DNA from: Thermoleophilia bacterium UBA5186 | Lineage (GTDB): Bacteria > Actinomycetota > Thermoleophilia > Gaiellales > Gaiellaceae | Assembly: GCA_002413095.1 (NCBI GenBank) | Contig: DHWI01000045.1 | Coordinates: forward strand, 1,368-9,578 | Direction: 5' to 3' | DNA length: 8,211 nt | Shown here: piece by piece, positions 5,580 through 8,211 of the stretch | Layout: each line of letters starts with the position of its first letter | How positions within the stretch are numbered: the stretch's first letter is position 1 | Notes under the pieces: model-generated | Told to the model about the DNA's origin: nothing | The model's input: only the letters and a program-made list of their open reading frames with translations | Database searches by the model: none | Translations under genes and position numbers: made by a program

Positions 5580-6652
5580 CGGGCCGCGGTCTCGGCCGCG
5601 ATCCGGCCGAAAACGAGCGCGGCTGCGAGCCCACTCGCGTACCCGCCCGTTGAGATCCCCCCGACGTCGGCTCCCGCGGCGTACAGGTCCGGGAGCGGCC
5701 TGCCCGAGCGGTCGAGTACGCGCGCGCGGGTGTCGACCCGGAGGCCGCCGATCGTGTGCGTGATCGCCGACGCGACGCGGACGGCGAGCTTCGTTCCGGG
5801 CGGAGCCGCGAACGGCAGCTCCTCAGGCGCGGTGGCCGTCGGTGCCGCCGAGGCGATCTCGGTGACGGTCCGGTCGCGAACGGCCTGGCCCAGCGCGGCG
5901 TCGTCCAGCAGGTACCAGGCCTTCGCGCCGGGCTGGCGAGCGGTCGCCTGGACGAGATCGTTCTCCGACCACGAGACCGGACGGTCGAAGAACTCCTCCC
6001 CGCGCACGTTCACCACCGTCGCGTATTGGCCGTAGAGCTGTGCGAGCTGGACGAACTCGGCCTCGCTGAAGTCGACATCGGCCATGTTGCGCCCGTAGAA
6101 CTCGTCCAGGCCGGCCGAGACGTCCGCGTCGCGCGCGAGCGCGAGCTCGAGGCCGTCGCCGACGCTCCATGGGTTGGCCCGCAGCCTGAGCGGCGCCGCC
6201 GGACGCACGTGGCGCTCGACCAGCGCCGCGTTGCCCTGGAAGCCGCCGGTCGCGAGGAGCAGCGGCCCGTCGGGAAGCTCGGCCGGCCCCAGCTGCGACT
6301 CGACGCCCGCGGCGCGAAGCAGCGCCTCGGCGAGCCCGGGTGGATCCAAGCGCAGCCCGACAGTGCGCGGGTTGCCGGTCTCCTCCCACACAACCGGGGC
6401 CCCGAGGGAGCGCACCCACGCCAGCGCGTCGTCCAGCTGCTCGATCACCTGCTGCTGGAGTGCGGGATCCCCGCCGGGACACTCTTCGCGGAAGTCCTCC
6501 AGCGTCTGGTAGCGCCAGATCACGCAGCTCGAGAGCAGCATCGAGCCCCCGATGCGGTTCCCTTTCTCCAGCAGCCGCACCTCGAGCCCCAGCTCGCGTG
6601 CGCGGGCGGCCGCGGCGAGGCCCGCCATCCCAGCGCCGGCGATGGTGAGCAC
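5576..6652 (-). CDS. FAD-dependent oxidoreductase, fumarate reductase/3-ketosteroid dehydrogenase-like, compact
   Basis: This 358-residue flavoprotein of the FAD_binding_2 superfamily starts directly with the dinucleotide-binding fold: IAGAGMAGLAAAARARELG (Gly6-x-Gly8-x2-Gly11) and Glu29 in VRLLEKG. GGSMLLSSCVIWRY corresponds to the flavin-contacting serine-rich segment of the family. Other matches are LLATGGFQGN, the GEEFFDR region, and the C-terminal block HTIGGLRVDTRARVLD...LYAAGADVGGISTGGYASG (about 299-342) that closes the FAD site. Relatives reduce fumarate-like double bonds or dehydrogenate steroids. They are usually 450-550 residues, so the substrate-capping domain is reduced here. 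The GTG at 6652-6650 is favoured because it starts at the Rossmann strand four bases after the upstream stop; an in-frame extension to 6733 would overlap the VOC gene and adds low-complexity Ser-rich sequence. Likely cotranscribed with the VOC gene. Substrate unknown. Confidence 0.85.
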   Translation of the reverse strand: MLTIAGAGMAGLAAAARARELGLEVRLLEKGNRIGGSMLLSSCVIWRYQTLEDFREECPGGDPALQQQVIEQLDDALAWVRSLGAPVVWEETGNPRTVGLRLDPPGLAEALLRAAGVESQLGPAELPDGPLLLATGGFQGNAALVERHVRPAAPLRLRANPWSVGDGLELALARDADVSAGLDEFYGRNMADVDFSEAEFVQLAQLYGQYATVVNVRGEEFFDRPVSWSENDLVQATARQPGAKAWYLLDDAALGQAVRDRTVTEIASAAPTATAPEELPFAAPPGTKLAVRVASAITHTIGGLRVDTRARVLDRSGRPLPDLYAAGADVGGISTGGYASGLAAALVFGRIAAETAAR

Positions 6653-6656
6653 AGAG

Positions 6657-7355
6657 CTAGGTGAGGCTGAAAGTCGGCTTGTGCTCGACGTACTCGACGC
6701 GAACGCGCTCGGGGCCCCACACGAAGACCGCAAGGGTATTTGCGGCGTCGACCACGTTGTCGATCTCGATCCCGAGCTCGTTGGCCTCGGCGATGTGCTG
6801 GTCGGCTGAGTCGACGAGAACGGCGAGATGGTTCAGCAGCGGCTTCTCAGGGTCGCCCGGCTCGCCGGGATGAAACTCGACGTGCGCGGCCCCGACCTCG
6901 ACGCGAGGCGCGCCGGACGCGCTTGGTGCGGCCAGGCGAAAGCCCAGCTGCTCGTACGCGCGAGCCGTATCCTCCGGGGTCGCCGAGAAGAGCGCGGCGT
7001 GATCGAGGTCGTACTCGACGTCGGTCGGCGCCTCGACGAGCCCCAGCCGCAGCCCCTCTGCCACGTCGAAGTACGCCTCGCCTTCGCGCGGCTGCTCCAC
7101 CTCGACGCCCTCGAGGTCGCCGAGCGCGTCCTCGAGGCTCGACACTCGCAGCGCTACGTGCTTAAGCAACCCGCGCTCGCGAGGACCCTCCGCCGTGAAG
7201 AGCGTCAGCTTCCCCCGGCGTGCGTCGGACCCGACGAGCGTGAACGCATCCGTCTGGTCAACGACGTGCATGCCGAGCCGCTGGACGGCGAAATCGGTGA
7301 TCGGGTCGCGGTCTGCGACCCAAAGAGCAACGTGGTCGAGGGTCTTCGGCTCCAC
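6657..7355 (-). CDS. VOC (glyoxalase/bleomycin resistance/dioxygenase) superfamily protein with tandem modules
   Basis: This 232-residue protein is built from four beta-alpha-beta3 modules, that is, two VOC domains. Each module opens with a similar strand containing a histidine: LDHVALWV (His8), KHVALRV (His66), LDHAALFS (His119) and NHLAVLV (His176). Acidic residues occur near module ends, for example Glu108, Glu160 and Glu221. These are positions where the superfamily binds a divalent metal. Members include glyoxalase I, extradiol dioxygenases and resistance proteins, and the sequence does not choose between them. The tail RVRVEYVEHKP resembles catechol 2,3-dioxygenase-like VOC endings. The GTG at 7355 begins six bases after a TATGCT hexamer and lacks a Shine-Dalgarno, consistent with a leaderless start. 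The flavoprotein gene follows after four bases, suggesting both act on one small-molecule pathway. Confidence 0.85.
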   Translation of the reverse strand: MEPKTLDHVALWVADRDPITDFAVQRLGMHVVDQTDAFTLVGSDARRGKLTLFTAEGPRERGLLKHVALRVSSLEDALGDLEGVEVEQPREGEAYFDVAEGLRLGLVEAPTDVEYDLDHAALFSATPEDTARAYEQLGFRLAAPSASGAPRVEVGAAHVEFHPGEPGDPEKPLLNHLAVLVDSADQHIAEANELGIEIDNVVDAANTLAVFVWGPERVRVEYVEHKPTFSLT

Positions 7356-7361
7356 GCCGCG

Positions 7362-7367
7362 AGCATA
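7362..7367 (-). promoter_or_regulatory. -10 box (TATGCT) of the VOC/flavoprotein unit
   Basis: On the minus strand, 7367-7362 reads TATGCT, a four-of-six match to TATAAT, ending six bases before the GTG at 7355. The spacing equals that of the other leaderless candidates in the window. No ribosome binding site is seen before the GTG. The promoter lies in the 34-bp gap after the lysine-rich gene, which would allow separate expression. Confidence 0.45.
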
Positions 7368-7389
7368 GCCACGGCGGTTATGTCTAGGC

Positions 7390-7725
7390 CTACTTGCGCC
7401 GGTCGACAGCGCGCTGGAGCTGCTGCTTGCTCATCTTCGAGCGTCCGGCGATACCCATCCGCTTGGCCTCGTTGTAGAGCTGCTCCTTGGTGCGGCCCTT
7501 GGGCCGGTTCGTCCCCGATCGGAGGCCGCCGCGGCGGCTCGGGGACATGTCCTTCCGGGACAGCTTCGACGACTCCTTCGCCTCCCCGGTCTGCGCGCGC
7601 GTCTTGTTGACGGTGCGCGCGGCGATCTCCTTGGCCTTCTTCTTCGGCGTGCCCTTCTTCTCGAGCCCTTCCTCGATGTGCTCGTACTGCCGTTCGCGCT
7701 TGGCGCTCCACGCTTTCTGCGGCAT
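7390..7725 (-). CDS. Small basic protein with Rho-N-like C-terminal motif
   Basis: This 111-residue protein is highly charged and rich in Lys and Arg. The N-terminal half contains KRERQYEHIEEGLEKKG and then AKEIAARTVNKTRAQTGEAK (about residues 9-50). A Gly/Arg/Ser linker RRGGLRSG follows. Residues 79-107 (TKEQLYNEAKRMGIAGRSKMSKQQLQRAV) match the pattern of the Rho termination factor N-terminal/SAP-like fold, a small helical module often binding nucleic acid. From memory, similar proteins are widespread in soil bacteria, sometimes labelled plasmid stabilization protein without good evidence. The start is secure: ATG at 7725 with AAAGGAG about seven bases upstream (7739-7733), the strongest ribosome binding site in the window. 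It implies high expression. A nucleoid or stress-associated DNA-binding role is inference. No toxin partner is adjacent. Confidence 0.8.
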   Translation of the reverse strand: MPQKAWSAKRERQYEHIEEGLEKKGTPKKKAKEIAARTVNKTRAQTGEAKESSKLSRKDMSPSRRGGLRSGTNRPKGRTKEQLYNEAKRMGIAGRSKMSKQQLQRAVDRRK

Positions 7726-7732
7726 CTCGACT

Positions 7733-7739
7733 CTCCTTT
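7733..7739 (-). promoter_or_regulatory. Strong Shine-Dalgarno (AAAGGAG)
   Basis: Read on the minus strand, 7739-7733 is AAAGGAG, seven bases before the ATG at 7725. It settles the start of the lysine-rich protein over the longer in-frame extension to 7971, which would run antisense through the channel gene. It contrasts with the genes in this window that lack any such site. Confidence 0.75.
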
Positions 7740-7806
7740 GTCGAATCGGTGCCCCTTTGTGCCAGGCGCAGGCCGACGCTAAACCGTCCGGGAGCCGGGT
7801 GAAACT

Positions 7807-8154
7807 GTGGCGATGATCCGCGAGGAGCTCCAGCGCCTGTTTGCGTGGAAGCCGCATCACCGGCGGCTCGTCGCCCGGCTCCTTGTCGCGCTGGTGCTGA
7901 CGCTCGTCGTCGACCTCGTAGGGACGGTCCTGACCTACGCGTTCGAGCGGCACGCGCACGGCGACATCCACAACGTCGGCGACGCCCTCTTCTTCTCGAC
8001 CGTTCAGCTCCTCACGGTGTCGTCGCAGATCAGCAATCCGCTCACGGGGGCGGGCCGTGTCGTCGACGTGTTCCTCGAGCTGTGGGCACTCGTCGTGGTC
8101 ACGGGCGTGGCGGGCTCGTTCGCGGCCTTCTTCATGGCTGCCGACCCGGACTGA
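7807..8154 (+). CDS. Two-TM potassium-channel-like protein with atypical selectivity filter
   Basis: This 115-residue protein has the layout of a minimal Ion_trans_2 pore subunit. It has a basic N-terminus (WKPHHRR), a first membrane helix at about residues 21-46, a short extracytoplasmic stretch rich in His and Asp, a pore-helix-like segment DALFFSTVQLLTVSSQ (59-74), and a second helix at about 86-109. In real K+ channels the pore helix is followed by TVGYG; here the aligned residues are Thr70-Val-Ser-Ser-Gln74. Thr-Val is kept but both filter glycines are lost. It may be a non-selective or non-conducting relative, or a distinct actinobacterial family. No cytosolic regulatory domain is attached. 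The GTG at 7807 and the ATG at 7813 are both possible starts; neither has a convincing ribosome binding site. It is divergent from the lysine-rich gene across an 81-bp gap. Confidence 0.75.
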   Translation: MAMIREELQRLFAWKPHHRRLVARLLVALVLTLVVDLVGTVLTYAFERHAHGDIHNVGDALFFSTVQLLTVSSQISNPLTGAGRVVDVFLELWALVVVTGVAGSFAAFFMAADPD

Positions 8155-8163
8155 CGCGCGCTG

Positions 8164-8211
8164 CTACTCGAGCGGCGGGTTCTGGACGTTGTGCTCGGTG
8201 GCGTACGCGTC
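8164..8211 (-). CDS. C-terminal end of an unidentified minus-strand gene
   Basis: On the minus strand, 8211-8164 reads as 15 sense codons, DAYATEHNVQNPPLE, followed by TAG. Codons end mostly in G or C, as in the neighbouring genes. The stop lies nine bases beyond the stop of the convergent channel gene, a typical tail-to-tail arrangement. I do not recognise the tail, and it is too short to assign a family. It could be a chance open stretch, but the spacing and codon choice favour a real gene running out of the window. Confidence 0.4.
   Translation of the reverse strand, partial: DAYATEHNVQNPPLE

Noticed and set aside
5756..6664. A 302-codon plus-strand frame opposite the flavoprotein gene
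   Set aside because: Its translation is Arg/Glu-rich with no recognisable motif, while the minus strand has full FAD-binding motifs in the right order.
6653..6733. N-terminal extension of the flavoprotein by 27 codons
   Set aside because: The extension is Ser-rich, overlaps the VOC coding sequence and precedes a protein that otherwise begins exactly at the first Rossmann strand, so the GTG at 6652 is preferred.
7390..7725. Calling the lysine-rich gene a plasmid stabilization or toxin-antitoxin protein
   Set aside because: There is no adjacent partner gene and no toxin or antitoxin motif; the name circulates in annotations for similar proteins without support in the sequence.
7726..7971. N-terminal extension of the lysine-rich protein by 82 codons
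   Set aside because: It would run antisense through the channel gene, and the strong AAAGGAG at 7739-7733 fixes the start at 7725.
1..8211. Mobile elements, CRISPR arrays, tRNA/rRNA genes, restriction or phage-defence systems
   Set aside because: No transposase-like motif, direct repeat array, inverted terminal repeats, tRNA-like fold or defence-type domain was seen on either strand.

Overview
The window is very GC-rich, densely packed and uses GTG and TTG starts freely. It contains a CysM/Mec-type cysteine pathway pair, an Rv2578c-type radical SAM protein and promoters that put a -10 box only 6-9 bases before a GTG start. Together these point to a chromosomal segment of a high-GC actinobacterium. 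A deep soil lineage such as Thermoleophilia/Gaiellales is my guess from family flavour; nothing here proves it. I see no mobile element, rRNA, tRNA or CRISPR array.

Layout. Positions 1-746 (+) hold the C-terminal three quarters of a CysM-type cysteine synthase. A JAMM metalloprotease of the Mec type overlaps its end (740-1114, +). After a strong hairpin (1139-1165), a CNNM/CorC-HlyC membrane protein with a CBS pair runs on the minus strand (2557-1214). The intergenic region 2558-2667 is divergent. It carries a -10 for the membrane protein and, facing right, a LexA/SOS-box-like palindrome abutting a -10 that fits a leaderless radical SAM gene (2668-3564, +). Next come a NarL/FixJ response regulator (3589-4212, +) and an overlapping membrane histidine kinase (4184-5383, +), then a 61-residue hypothetical protein (5394-5579, +).

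On the minus strand, converging on that small gene, is a two-gene unit: a VOC-fold protein (7355-6657) and a compact fumarate-reductase/ketosteroid-dehydrogenase-type flavoprotein (6652-5576). Further right is a small lysine/arginine-rich protein with a Rho-N-like C-terminus and a very strong Shine-Dalgarno (7725-7390, -). Divergent from it is a 115-residue potassium-channel-like protein with an altered selectivity filter (7807-8154, +). The window ends in the last 15 codons of an unrecognised minus-strand gene.

Functional reading. The first two genes probably act together in sulfur-carrier-dependent cysteine synthesis, with the carrier gene expected outside the window. The regulator and kinase form a two-component pair, although the kinase ATP-binding motifs are degenerate. 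The best lead for something new is the radical SAM gene: it combines an SOS-like operator, a leaderless promoter and a C-terminal tail resembling a sliding-clamp-binding peptide, which suggests a DNA-damage-linked role. The rest looks like ordinary chromosomal content with some unusual residues noted below.
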